From: Desulfovibrio sp.
Lineage (GTDB): Bacteria > Desulfobacterota > Desulfovibrionia > Desulfovibrionales > Desulfovibrionaceae
Direction of reading: 5' to 3'
NCBI GenBank assembly: GCA_016218665.1
Contig: JACRDI010000020.1
Span: 1-64,000 of the forward strand
DNA length: 64,000 nt
Each line of letters opens with the position of its first letter. Position 1 is the stretch's first letter. The position numbers and the translations under genes were made by a program. Below, in pieces: positions 8,739-18,973 of the stretch. The notes under the pieces were generated by a model that did no database searches, was not told where the DNA came from, and saw only the letters and a program-made list of their open reading frames with translations.

Positions 8739-10649
8739 CTAGTTCAGCAGGTCCTGGCGCACGATCTCGACCTTGGTGGTGGCGCGCAGGTTCTTCAGCA
8801 GGGCCTCGAAGAGCTCCTGACGGAAGGCCCCGGCTCCCTGGCCCATCCACAGGCGCTTTTCCTTCTCCCAATCGGCCTCGGGCGCGGGGATGCGCTCGGC
8901 CACGCGGGCCAGGACCACGGCGTCGGGCAACTCGTAGGGCTGCTTCAGCCAGGCCTTGTCCATGGAGGAGAACAGGTCCTGCATGAGCTGCGGGTTGCCG
9001 CCGGTCTGCAGCAGCGCGCCCTGGCGGTCCACCGGGGCGCCGGACTTGAATTCGGCCTTGTACTGGGCCAGGGCCTTGGCCTGGCCTTCGGGGGTGGCCA
9101 ATTCGGCCAGCACGGCCTTGGCCTTGTCCATGGCCAGCTTGCGGCCCTGCTCCTGCTTCACCAGGGCGGCGACCTTGTCCTTGACCTTTTCGAGGGGCAG
9201 CACGGACTCGGGCGTGCCCTCGATCTTCTCGGCCAGCAGGTAGCCGCGGGCGGGCTCCATGGCCAGCGGGGTCTTGGCCCCGGCGCCGTTGGCCAGGGCG
9301 AAGAGGGTCTCTGCGGCTTCCTTCTTCAGGCCGAACTGGTTCTGCACGGCCTGCAGGTCGAGCAGCTCGCTCTTCTGGGTGGAGAGGCCCAGGCCCTGGG
9401 CGATCTTGGCCAGCTTCACACCTGCGGCGATCTGGTCCATGCTCTGGTCCAGGATCTCGTTGATCTTCTCGCTGGCGCGCTCTTCGGCCAGGCGCCTGCG
9501 GATGTCGGCGGCGGCCTCCTCGAAGGCCACCTTGCCGGCGGGGCGGCTGGCTTCAAGCTTGATGAGGTGCCAGCCGTACTGGGTGCGCACGGGCTCGCTC
9601 ACCTGGCCGGGCTTCAGGGCCTTGGCAGCGTCCTCGAAGGGCTTCACCATGGTGCCCTCGGAGAACCAGGGCAGCTCGCCGCCCTTTGCGGCGCTGCCGG
9701 GATCCTGGGAGTGCTTCTTGGCCAGGGCCTCGAAGCTGGCGCCCTTCTTGAGCTGGGCCTGGATGTTCTTGATCTCGGCGAGGGCCTTGTCGGCGACCTC
9801 CTGGGTGGCGCTGGGCGGCACCAGGAGCAGGATGTGCCGGGCGCGCATCTGGGCGGGGTGCTTGAAGGTCTCCGCGCCGGCGTCGTACTGCTTCTTCACG
9901 TCCTCGTCGCTCACCTTCTGGCCGGCGGCCAGGTCGGCCACAGTGATGGGCAGGTACTCCAGGCGCACGCGGGCGGGCTCCTTGAAGCGGTCCTTGCCGG
10001 CCTCGTAGGCGGCGTTCATCTGCTCGTCGGTGGGCTTCACCTGCTCGGCGAAGGTCTTCACCGGGAAGCTCAGGGTGTCGATGCGCACGGTCTCGCGCGC
10101 CCACTGGTAGAGGCTCTTGGCCTCGGGCTCGCTGATCCAGGCGGCCACGGCGGAGAAGCCCTGGAGCTTCTGGATGGCCTGGCTGGCGCGGAGGTCGTCC
10201 TCGAAGCGCTTGGGGTTGGTGTGGTTCTGGGCCAGGGCGTTCTTGTAGATGGCCTGGTCGAAGGCCCCGGACGTGCTTTGGAACGCCGGGATGCGGCTGA
10301 TGACGGCGCGCAGCTCGGGCAGGGTGACGGTGACGCCCATCTGCTTGGCGGCGGCGAGCAGCAGCTTGGTGTCCACCAGCTCGCGCAGGATGGCCTGCTT
10401 GAACTGGGGGGTGTTCAGCTCCTCGGCGCTGGCGCCGGGGCTCTGACGGCGCAGGGCCGTCACGGCGTCCTCGTAGGCCTTCTGGAACTCGCGGGCGCTG
10501 ATGGCCTCGCCGCCGACGTAGGCGACCACGGGCTCTTTCTTGTCGGTGAAGTTGCCCATGCCGAAGTAGAAGATGAAGACCACGATGATGATGCCGAAGG
10601 CGATCTTGATGCCCCAGCTCTCGGCGTTCTGGCGTAACCTGTCGAGCAT
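8739..10649 (-). CDS. PpiD-like periplasmic chaperone / peptidyl-prolyl isomerase
   Basis: 636 residues anchored by one N-terminal membrane helix (IKIAFGIIIVVFIFYFGMG, ~residues 14-32), then a SurA-N/PpiD-type chaperone region. A parvulin domain follows around residues 265-355 (ARHILLLVP, GASFEALAKKHSQDPGS, GGELPWF, FGWHLIK-like YGWHLIKLEA). It should help outer-membrane and exported proteins fold at the Sec exit site. Length and topology match PpiD (~620 residues). The ATG at 10649 has GGAG 8 bases upstream. Confidence 0.9.
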   Translation of the reverse strand: MLDRLRQNAESWGIKIAFGIIIVVFIFYFGMGNFTDKKEPVVAYVGGEAISAREFQKAYEDAVTALRRQSPGASAEELNTPQFKQAILRELVDTKLLLAAAKQMGVTVTLPELRAVISRIPAFQSTSGAFDQAIYKNALAQNHTNPKRFEDDLRASQAIQKLQGFSAVAAWISEPEAKSLYQWARETVRIDTLSFPVKTFAEQVKPTDEQMNAAYEAGKDRFKEPARVRLEYLPITVADLAAGQKVSDEDVKKQYDAGAETFKHPAQMRARHILLLVPPSATQEVADKALAEIKNIQAQLKKGASFEALAKKHSQDPGSAAKGGELPWFSEGTMVKPFEDAAKALKPGQVSEPVRTQYGWHLIKLEASRPAGKVAFEEAAADIRRRLAEERASEKINEILDQSMDQIAAGVKLAKIAQGLGLSTQKSELLDLQAVQNQFGLKKEAAETLFALANGAGAKTPLAMEPARGYLLAEKIEGTPESVLPLEKVKDKVAALVKQEQGRKLAMDKAKAVLAELATPEGQAKALAQYKAEFKSGAPVDRQGALLQTGGNPQLMQDLFSSMDKAWLKQPYELPDAVVLARVAERIPAPEADWEKEKRLWMGQGAGAFRQELFEALLKNLRATTKVEIVRQDLLN

Positions 10650-10716
10650 GATGTCTCCGGTGCTTGGTGGACTGTTTGCTGCCTGATCGTGCCGATTTCC
10701 TAACGCTTTTCAGCCG

Positions 10717-12639
10717 TTAGGAGAGCTTCACGGTGTTGAGCAGTCCGCCCGATTGGATAATCTCCAGTTCCTTGGCCGTCAAATCATTTGTCACGGCCAC
10801 CTTGGCGCCGCCCGCCACCAGGATGTCCACGCTCTTGCCGGGCTTGATGTCGGCGGCGGGGATGGTGAGCGTGGCGCCCTGCTCCAGCTTCTCGTAGTCG
10901 TCCTTGTTGACGAGCAGCAGCGGCAGGATGCCGAAGTTCACAAGGTTGGCGCGGTGGATGCGCGCCAGGGACTTGACGATGACGGCCTTGACGCCCAGGT
11001 GGCGGGGGGCCAGGGCGGCGTGCTCGCGGCTGGAGCCCTGGCCGTAGTTCTCGCCGCCCAGGATGAAGCCGCCGCCCATCTCCTTGATGCGCGCCACGAA
11101 CTGCGGGTCGGTCTTCTCGAACACGTGCTGGCTGATGGCCGGGATGTTGGACCGCAGGGCCATGATGGCCGCGCCGGCGGGCATGATGTGGTCGGTGGTG
11201 ATGTTGTCGCCCACCTTGAGGGCGATCTTGCCCTCCATCTTGGCGGGGGTGCCGGCGAAGCGCTCCAGGGCCACGATGTTGGGCCCGCGCAGGATCTCCA
11301 CGTCCTTGCCGTCCTCCGGCGGGAAGACGAAGAGCTGGCGGATGCTGGGCACGCGCTTGGGCAGCTCGGCCTTCTTGGGGGCCTCGCCCCAGGTGGCGGG
11401 GTCGGTGAACTTGCCGTTCAGGGCGGCCTGGGCGGCGGTCAGCGGGCTCACCAGGTACACCTGGGCGTCCTGGGTGCCGCTGCGGCCCTCGAAGTTGCGG
11501 TTGAAGGTGCGCGCGCACACGCCCTTGGAGACCGGCGAGCCGCCGATGCCGATGCAGGGCCCGCAGGCGCACTCGAGGATGCGCGCGCCGGCGTCCAGCA
11601 GCGGATCAAGCAGGCCCTCGGCGGTCAAAAGCTTCAGCACCTGCTTGGAGCCGGGGGCGATGAGCAGGTCGGTGGAGGGGTCGATGCGCTTGTCCTTCAG
11701 GATCTGGGCCGTGGCCTTAAGGTCCGTGTAGGAGGAGTTGGTGCAGGAGCCGATGGCCGCCTGGTCCACCTTCATGCCGGCCAGGTCCTTGATGCGGACC
11801 ATGCGGTCGGGCATGTGGGGAGCGGCAGCGAGGGGCTCAAGCTTGGAGAGGTCGATCTCGACCTCTTCATCATAGGTGGCCTTGGGGTCGGCGGCCATGG
11901 CGACGAAGTCTTCGGGGCGGCCCATGCGGGACAGGAACTTCTTGGTCTGGGCGTCGCTGGGGAAGATGCTGGTGGTGGCGCCCAGCTCCGCGCCCATGTT
12001 GGTGATGGTGGCGCGCTCGGGCACGGTCAAGGTGGCCACGCCGGGGCCGGTGAACTCCATCACCTTGCCCACGCCGCCCTTGACGGTGAGCAGGCCCAGG
12101 AGGTGCAGGATGACGTCCTTGGCGCTGGCCCAGCCGGTGAGTTGGCCGGTCAGGTTCACGCGCACCACCTTGGGCATGGGCAGCATGTAGGGCTCGCCCG
12201 CCATGGAGAGCGCCACGGACAGGCCGCCCGCGCCCATGGCCAGGCTGCCCACGCCGCCGGCCGTGGGGGTGTGGGAGTCGGAGCCGATCAAGGTCTTGCC
12301 GGGCTTGGCGAAGTTCTCCAGGTGCAGCTGGTGGCAGATGCCCGTGCCCGCGGGGGAGAACACGATGCCGTACTTCTCGGCGATGGTGCGCAGGTAGCGG
12401 TGGTCGTCGGGATTGCGGAAGCCGGTCTGCAGGGTGTTGTGGTCCACGTAGCTCACGGAGAGCTCGGTGCGCACGCGGGGAATGCCGATGGCCTCGAACT
12501 GGAGGTAGGCCATGGTGCCGGTGGCGTCCTGCGTCAGGGTCTGGTCGATGCGCAGGCCGATCTCGGCTCCGGGGGTCATCTTGCCGGTCACGAGGTGCTG
12601 GGCGATGATCTTCTGGGTCAGGTTGCGCGCTTTGGCCAT
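10717..12639 (-). CDS. Aconitate hydratase
   Basis: 640 residues; interconverts citrate and isocitrate via cis-aconitate with a [4Fe-4S] cluster. Cluster cysteines are visible in GSCTNSSYTD and in CACGPCIGIGG, and substrate-binding segments include GSDSHTPTAGG and GENYGQGSSREHAALAPRHLG. The length is that of the compact aconitase type (Aquifex-like), shorter than the ~890-residue AcnA. It pairs functionally with icd at 41345. The ATG at 12639 is followed by MAKARNLTQKII. A weak hairpin overlaps the stop. Confidence 0.95.
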   Translation of the reverse strand: MAKARNLTQKIIAQHLVTGKMTPGAEIGLRIDQTLTQDATGTMAYLQFEAIGIPRVRTELSVSYVDHNTLQTGFRNPDDHRYLRTIAEKYGIVFSPAGTGICHQLHLENFAKPGKTLIGSDSHTPTAGGVGSLAMGAGGLSVALSMAGEPYMLPMPKVVRVNLTGQLTGWASAKDVILHLLGLLTVKGGVGKVMEFTGPGVATLTVPERATITNMGAELGATTSIFPSDAQTKKFLSRMGRPEDFVAMAADPKATYDEEVEIDLSKLEPLAAAPHMPDRMVRIKDLAGMKVDQAAIGSCTNSSYTDLKATAQILKDKRIDPSTDLLIAPGSKQVLKLLTAEGLLDPLLDAGARILECACGPCIGIGGSPVSKGVCARTFNRNFEGRSGTQDAQVYLVSPLTAAQAALNGKFTDPATWGEAPKKAELPKRVPSIRQLFVFPPEDGKDVEILRGPNIVALERFAGTPAKMEGKIALKVGDNITTDHIMPAGAAIMALRSNIPAISQHVFEKTDPQFVARIKEMGGGFILGGENYGQGSSREHAALAPRHLGVKAVIVKSLARIHRANLVNFGILPLLLVNKDDYEKLEQGATLTIPAADIKPGKSVDILVAGGAKVAVTNDLTAKELEIIQSGGLLNTVKLS

Positions 12640-12682
12640 GGTCTGCAGTGCTCCTTTGCTTCCTGGGATTTCTTGCCGTGTG

Positions 12683-12979
12683 CTAGAACACGAGTCCGCC
12701 GGCGCTCTGCACGTTGTCGTCGCAGAGGCCGAGGCGGATGCGGTTTATCTTCTTGCGCCGGAACTCCATCTCCACCTCAAGGCGCAGCTTGTCCTGCTGC
12801 AGGCGGAAGATCTCGGCCGCGTGGAACACGCCCTTGGCCGGGTCCTCGGCCGCGAGCAGTTCGCGGCACCTGGCCACGCAGGCGTCGCGCTCGGCGGCGA
12901 AGCCGGCCATCTCCGCCTCGCAGCGGGCGATGTCCTCAGCCGGAGACGCGGACTCTTCTGTTCTTGGGCTTTGCGTCAT
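12683..12979 (-). CDS. Hypothetical coiled-coil protein (98 aa)
   Basis: Starts inside the 3' end of the upstream EPSPS-like gene (44-base overlap), with GAGAAGC upstream of the ATG, so it is probably translationally coupled. The sequence is a charged helix with heptad-like spacing (AEDIARCEAEMAGFAAERDACVARCRELL; written here only as a description of the helix spanning residues 14-42), then EIFRLQQDKLRLEVEMEFRR. No enzyme motif is seen. I do not recognise the family. Confidence 0.65.
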   Translation of the reverse strand: MTQSPRTEESASPAEDIARCEAEMAGFAAERDACVARCRELLAAEDPAKGVFHAAEIFRLQQDKLRLEVEMEFRRKKINRIRLGLCDDNVQSAGGLVF

Positions 12980-14615
12980 GCTTCTCGGGCTCCTTGCGCG
13001 CGGGGGCGGGGTCGCGCGCGATGGGCAGGGAGTTGAACAGCACCCAGAACCTGGGCCACAGGGCGGCCAGGCCGCCGGGGTTGTCCAGGGCGATGCCGGG
13101 GCGGATGAAGGACATGAGGGCCAGGCCCATGGCGCTCCAGGCGTCGGGCGCGGTCCACACGCCCTCCCAGGCGGCCTGGGGCCCGCCGGTGACCACGAGC
13201 ACGTCCTCTCCGGCCGCGTTCTGGCCAAGGGCTTCCTGGTCGGCATAGGGCGCGCCCAGGCGGTCCAGCAGGTCCAGGGCCCAGGCGCGGGCTGCCGCGC
13301 CCTCGGCTCCGCCGGGCAGGGCCACCTTGGCCCCGCCGGCCTTCAGCGCCAGGGCCAGGGCCAGGGGCAGGCAGCGGGGATCGCGGCCCATGCCCAGGCT
13401 CAGGCCGGCGTTCAAGGGTGCGTGGCGGCAGATGGCCGCGCCGCCCTCGAAGGACGGGGCAAGGCCCAGGGTCTTGAAGTCGGCCAGCACCTGCGCGGGC
13501 AGGACAAGCTCGCCCGTGAGCCGGGCAAAGCCCCCGGCCATGGCCGGAATGGCCAGCAGGTAGGCGGAGAGCAGCGGGTCCATGGGCAGCGCCGGGGCCT
13601 TGGGCAGCTTGGGCTTGCCCGCCGGAATGACATATTCGTCACCTTTGCGCAGGGCCTTCACCTGGCACTGGTTCAGCACCTCCACGGCGTCGTCCAGTGC
13701 CGCGGCCTGGGCGGCGGCGGCCCGGGGATCGTTGCTGAGGGCCACGCGCAGACCGTCCGGGTAGCTCCAGGCGGCGATGGCCAGGGCCTGGGCGAACAGG
13801 GCCGGGGTTTCCGGCGCGAGCTGGATGCGCGCGGCCATGCCGCCGCCGCTCTCCAGCCGGGCGGGCAGGCCCCGGGTGCGCGGATTCATGGGGGCCAGGC
13901 GCGCGCCCAGCTGGGGCAAAAGCGCGTCCAGGGGCTTCAGGTCCAGGGACTTGAGGCCCGGCCCGCCGGCGAATTTGCTTCGGCCGACATCGCGCAGGGC
14001 CAGGGCGATGAGCGCGTACAGGGTGAAGGCGTCCTCCCCGGCGAAGACAAGGACCTCCTCGAAATTGAGAGGAAAGGCGTCCTTGGGCTTGCCCACGGAG
14101 GCGGATTCCAGCGCGTCGTCGGCCCAGGAGAGGTGCGCGCCGCACTGGTTCAGCGCCTTCACCAGCTCAATCAGCGGGTCGGACAGGATGACGCCGGACA
14201 GGCGCAGGTTCTGGTCCGTGGCGGCGGCCAGCACGGCGTAAAGCCGCGCCTGGGCGCGGGAGCGCGGACCGGTGAGGTCCATGTCCGCGGCCTCGGAGCG
14301 GGGCACCAGGGTGAAGGGTTTGTCCGCGGCGCGGCGCTGGGCCGGGGCCTCCAGGCCGAAGGAGCCCAGCAGGGCGAAGAGCTGGCGCGTCAGGCGCGGG
14401 TCCAGCCCCTGCTGCCGGGAAACCTGGTCGAAGGCGCTCCAGAGCTGCTTTTCCACGTCGCGGCTCAAGACCTGCCTGCCCTTGGCGGCGCGCTGCACAA
14501 GCTTCATCCTGCGGGCCACCTGGGCCAGCAGGCGGGAGTCGATGTCCAGCAGATCCTCAAGGATGGTGGTCTTCTGGCGCGGGCCTTTGTCGAAAGTGAT
14601 AGGACGGTCGGTCAT
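12936..14615 (-). CDS. EPSP-synthase-like protein with chorismate-mutase-like N-terminus
   Basis: 559 residues. Residues ~10-75 form helices like an AroQ chorismate mutase (LLDIDSRLLAQVARRMKLVQ, VLSRDVEKQLW). The rest resembles the two inverted alpha/beta halves of EPSP synthase (SGVILSDPLIELVKALNQCGA; LPKAPALPMDPLLSAYLLAIP; DFKTLGLAPSFEGGAA). The usual N-terminal Lys-Ser of the GDKSIS loop is replaced by GPRSRAQ, so activity is doubtful from sequence alone. It might be the lineage's own AroA variant or a non-catalytic paralogue. ATG at 14615 with AAAGAGAA upstream. Confidence 0.6.
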   Translation of the reverse strand: MTDRPITFDKGPRQKTTILEDLLDIDSRLLAQVARRMKLVQRAAKGRQVLSRDVEKQLWSAFDQVSRQQGLDPRLTRQLFALLGSFGLEAPAQRRAADKPFTLVPRSEAADMDLTGPRSRAQARLYAVLAAATDQNLRLSGVILSDPLIELVKALNQCGAHLSWADDALESASVGKPKDAFPLNFEEVLVFAGEDAFTLYALIALALRDVGRSKFAGGPGLKSLDLKPLDALLPQLGARLAPMNPRTRGLPARLESGGGMAARIQLAPETPALFAQALAIAAWSYPDGLRVALSNDPRAAAAQAAALDDAVEVLNQCQVKALRKGDEYVIPAGKPKLPKAPALPMDPLLSAYLLAIPAMAGGFARLTGELVLPAQVLADFKTLGLAPSFEGGAAICRHAPLNAGLSLGMGRDPRCLPLALALALKAGGAKVALPGGAEGAAARAWALDLLDRLGAPYADQEALGQNAAGEDVLVVTGGPQAAWEGVWTAPDAWSAMGLALMSFIRPGIALDNPGGLAALWPRFWVLFNSLPIARDPAPARKEPEKHDAKPKNRRVRVSG

Positions 14616-14818
14616 GGATTCTCTTTCAATTGATGGTGTAAAAAAGGGACTCATAGCCCGAATTCCCGTGGCGGGCAAGTGCGGGCCCGGCCGGGAAACC
14701 CCGTCGGTCCGGGGGGTTCCGCGTCGAACAAAATTCGGCAGCCGATTGTTTTTAGGGCATCAGGCGTTACCGGGCAAGGCATCCGGCGTGCGCTTACATT
14801 TTTTGCAAATCTTCGCGC

Positions 14819-14848
14819 TTGATTTTAATCCGCCTGACTCTGTATACT
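14819..14848 (+). promoter_or_regulatory. Promoter of the liv operon
   Basis: TTGATT (14819-14824), an 18-base spacer and TATACT (14843-14848) form a near-consensus sigma70 promoter. Only 11 bases separate the -10 box from the livG ATG, so the mRNA would have a leader of a few bases and no room for a Shine-Dalgarno sequence. Confidence 0.7.
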
Positions 14849-14859
14849 CCACGCCACTT

Positions 14860-15624
14860 ATGGCAACCCTCGAACTCTCCGACATCAGTGTCCGCTTTGG
14901 CGGGCTGCAGGCCCTGACCGATGTTTCCTTCCGCGTGCGCGAGGGGGACATCGTCGGGCTCATCGGCCCCAACGGCGCGGGCAAGACGACTGTTTTCAAC
15001 GTCATCACCGGCGTTTACCAAACCAGCGCAGGCCAGGTGAGCTACGACGGGCACCCCCTGAAGGGGATGCGCCCGCACAAGATTCTGGCCATGGGCGTTG
15101 CGCGCACCTTCCAGAACATCCGCCTGTTCCAGAACATGACGGCGCTCGAAAACGTCATGGTGGCCCAGCACAGCCGCTCCCGCGAGGGCGTGCTCGGGGC
15201 CATCCTGCGCACCCCTTCCCAGAAGCGGGAGGAGGCCCGGATACGCGAGAAGTCCATGCAGGCCCTGGCCTTCATGGGACTGGAGTCCTACGCGCACGAG
15301 GTGGCCTCCAACATGGCCTACGGCCTGCAGCGCAGGCTGGAGATCGCCCGGGCCCTGGCCAGCGAGCCCAAGACCATCCTGCTCGACGAGCCCGCCGCCG
15401 GCCTGAACCCGGCGGAGAGCCGCGACCTGATGCACACCATCGGCCGCATCGCCGATCTGGGCATCAACATCCTCATGGTGGAGCACGACATGAAGGTGGT
15501 CATGGGGATATGCCGCCACATCGTCGTTCTTGATCACGGTGTGATGATAGCCGAGGGCAAGCCTGAAGAGATTCAGCGCGACCCGCGGGTCATCGAGGCG
15601 TATTTGGGGAATGAACACCATTAA
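14860..15624 (+). CDS. livG: Branched-chain amino acid ABC transporter ATP-binding protein LivG
   Basis: 254 residues. Walker A GPNGAGKTT, Q-loop TFQNIRLFQNMTALENV, an ABC signature variant (YGLQRRLEIARAL), Walker B ILLDEPAAGLNP and the H-loop VEHDMKVVM. LivG is one of two ATPases powering high-affinity Leu/Ile/Val uptake. It leads the operon here, an order that puts an ATPase before the binding protein. The ATG at 14860 has no SD and lies next to the promoter. livK starts 13 bases after its stop. Confidence 0.95.
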   Translation: MATLELSDISVRFGGLQALTDVSFRVREGDIVGLIGPNGAGKTTVFNVITGVYQTSAGQVSYDGHPLKGMRPHKILAMGVARTFQNIRLFQNMTALENVMVAQHSRSREGVLGAILRTPSQKREEARIREKSMQALAFMGLESYAHEVASNMAYGLQRRLEIARALASEPKTILLDEPAAGLNPAESRDLMHTIGRIADLGINILMVEHDMKVVMGICRHIVVLDHGVMIAEGKPEEIQRDPRVIEAYLGNEHH

Positions 15625-15637
15625 AGGGGGAAAATTG

Positions 15638-16798
15638 ATGAAACGCGCGTTGTACCTGATCTCCATGCTCCTTCTCGCTTCGTTCGTGGCCGTGGGCTGC
15701 GGCGGCGAGAAGAAGGAAGACAAGAAGGCCGAGGCGCCCAAGGCCGGCCTCAAGATCGGCAGCCTGGGCCCCCTGACCGGCCAGTACGCCGCCGACGGCA
15801 ACGACATCAAGAACGGCGTCCTCGCCGCCATCGAGGTCATGAACCCCGAAATGGGCGCCCTGGGCCCCGTGACCCTGCAGGCCGAAGACGACGCCTGCGA
15901 CCCGCGCCAGGCCGTGGCCGCCGCCAACAAGCTCATCAACGAGAAGGTCACCGCCGTCATCGGCGCGTACTGCTCCAGCGCCACCATCCCGGCTTCCGAA
16001 CCCCTCATCGCCGCCAAGATCTTCATGATCACCCCGGCCTCCACCAACGAGAAGGTCACCGAGCGCGGCATGCCCTACATGTACCGCACCTGCGGCCGCG
16101 ACGACGACCAGAGCAAGGCCGCCGTGAAGTTCATGGCCGAGCAGCTGAAGGCCAAGGCCATCTACATCGTGGACGACAAGACCACCTACTCCCAGGGCCT
16201 GGCCGACAACGTTGAGAAGCTGGCCCCCGGCGCGAACCTCAAGGTTCTTGGCCACGAGCACGTGAACCAGGGCGACAAGGACTACTCCGCCGTGCTGACC
16301 AAGGTGAAGGCCGCCAAGCCCGACGTCTTCTACGTCAGCCTGCAGAACTCGGCTTCCGCCGCCCCCATGCTCATCCAGATCGCCCGCATGGGCATCAAGA
16401 CCAAGATCCTTGCCCAGGACGCCGTGTACCATCCGCAGCTGATGGAACTGGCCAAGAAGGACGCCGAGGGCGTGTTCCTGACCTTCGGCTACACCGACAA
16501 GGAGACCCCGGCCTACAAGAAGTTCGCCGAGGCCTACAAGAAGTTCGGTGAGCCCGGCGCCTACTCCGCCTACTCCTACGACTCCACCGTGGCCTACCTG
16601 AAGGCCGTGAAGGCCGCCGGCTCCACCGACCCCGAGAAGGTGAAGGCCGAACTGGCCAAGCTCGAGTTCGACGGCGCCTCCAAGAAGATCAAGTACAAGG
16701 AGAACGGCGATTCCGGCTCCAACTACGTGATCCAGGTCGTCAAGGACGGCAAGTTCACCAACTACTGGAACCCCGAGACCGGCGAGCTGTTCAAGTAA
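15638..16798 (+). CDS. livK: Branched-chain amino acid ABC transporter substrate-binding lipoprotein
   Basis: 386 residues. A lipoprotein signal ends at lipobox VAVGC (Cys ~21), so it is anchored in the membrane facing the periplasm. The mature part is a type I periplasmic binding fold of the Leu/Ile/Val family (LKIGSLGPLTGQYAADGND, VIGAYCSSATIPASEPL, MYRTCGRDDDQ). GGGGG precedes the ATG at 15638. Codon use is strongly biased (AAG, GCC), consistent with high expression. A hairpin after the stop probably keeps livK mRNA more abundant than the membrane genes. Confidence 0.95.
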   Translation: MKRALYLISMLLLASFVAVGCGGEKKEDKKAEAPKAGLKIGSLGPLTGQYAADGNDIKNGVLAAIEVMNPEMGALGPVTLQAEDDACDPRQAVAAANKLINEKVTAVIGAYCSSATIPASEPLIAAKIFMITPASTNEKVTERGMPYMYRTCGRDDDQSKAAVKFMAEQLKAKAIYIVDDKTTYSQGLADNVEKLAPGANLKVLGHEHVNQGDKDYSAVLTKVKAAKPDVFYVSLQNSASAAPMLIQIARMGIKTKILAQDAVYHPQLMELAKKDAEGVFLTFGYTDKETPAYKKFAEAYKKFGEPGAYSAYSYDSTVAYLKAVKAAGSTDPEKVKAELAKLEFDGASKKIKYKENGDSGSNYVIQVVKDGKFTNYWNPETGELFK

Positions 16799-16830
16799 AA
16801 CGGGCACCGGCCCAATCACGTGAAATCATG

Positions 16831-16858
16831 GCGGAGGCCCTTCGGGGCCTCCGCTTGT
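16831..16858 (+). terminator. Hairpin after livK (partial terminator / mRNA stabiliser)
   Basis: GCGGAGGCCC, TTCG tetraloop, GGGCCTCCGC, then only TTGT. A short T tract inside an operon suggests partial termination or protection of the upstream mRNA end. Confidence 0.6.
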
Positions 16859-16875
16859 AAAAGGCGCAAATAAAA

Positions 16876-17758
16876 GTGGAATTCCTTCTCCAGCAGCTCG
16901 TGAACGGCATCACCCTGGGCGGGGTGTACGCCCTGGTGGCCCTGGGCTACACCATGGTCTACGGCATCATCCAGCTCATCAACTTCGCCCACGGCGAGAT
17001 TTACGCCGCCGGCGGGTACATGGGCGTCATCCTCATCAGCTGGCTCTTCTCCCAGGGCTTTCCCCCGGCGGTGTGCCTGGGCGCCGCGCTCGTGCTGGCC
17101 ATGGGCTACTGCGCCATGCTGGCCATGGCCGTGGAGAAGGTGGCCTACAAGCCCCTGCGCCAGTCCTCCCGACTGTCCGTGCTGCTTTCCGCGCTCGGCA
17201 TGTCCATCTTTCTGCAGAACGGCCTGATGCTGACCCAGGGCGTGTACGACCGCGCCTACCCCACGGAAATGGTCCAGGGCGGCTTCGAGTTCGGCGGGGC
17301 GGTGGTCTCCTGGATGCAGGTCATCATCGTGGGCGTCACCGTGCTGCTGCTGGTGGCGCTGAACCTCCTGGTGTTCAAGACGCGCATCGGCAAGGCCATG
17401 CGCGCCACCGCCCAGGACAAGACCATGAGCGCGCTGGTGGGCATCAATTCCAACCGCATCATCAGCCTCACCTTCGCCATCGGCGCCGGCCTGGCCGCCG
17501 CGGCGGGCATCATGGTGGGGCTCTACTACGGCTCCGTGCGCTACGACATGGGCTTCGTGCCCGGGGTGAAGGCCTTCTCCGCCGCGGTTCTGGGCGGCAT
17601 CGGCAACATCACCGGGGCCATGCTCGGCGGGCTCATCATCGGCATGATCGAGGTCCTCGCCGCGGGTTATATTTCCAGCGAATACAAGGACGTGTTCGCC
17701 TTCGTGATCCTGATCGCAGTTTTGTATTTCATGCCCACGGGCATCATGGGAGAGAACG

Positions 17759-17778
<20 letters not shown>
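16876..17778 (+). CDS. livH: Branched-chain amino acid ABC transporter permease LivH
   Basis: 300 residues, about eight membrane helices, opening LLQQLVNGITLGGVYALVALGYTMVYGIIQLINFAHG, a LivH hallmark (residues 4-39; the key NFAHG follows the third helix region). It forms the channel with LivM. The start is a GTG at 16876 with a poor SD (AAAGGCG), so translation may be re-initiated from livK. It overlaps livM by 20 bases. Confidence 0.94.
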
Positions 17779-18970
<1,192 letters not shown>

Positions 18971-18973
18971 ATC

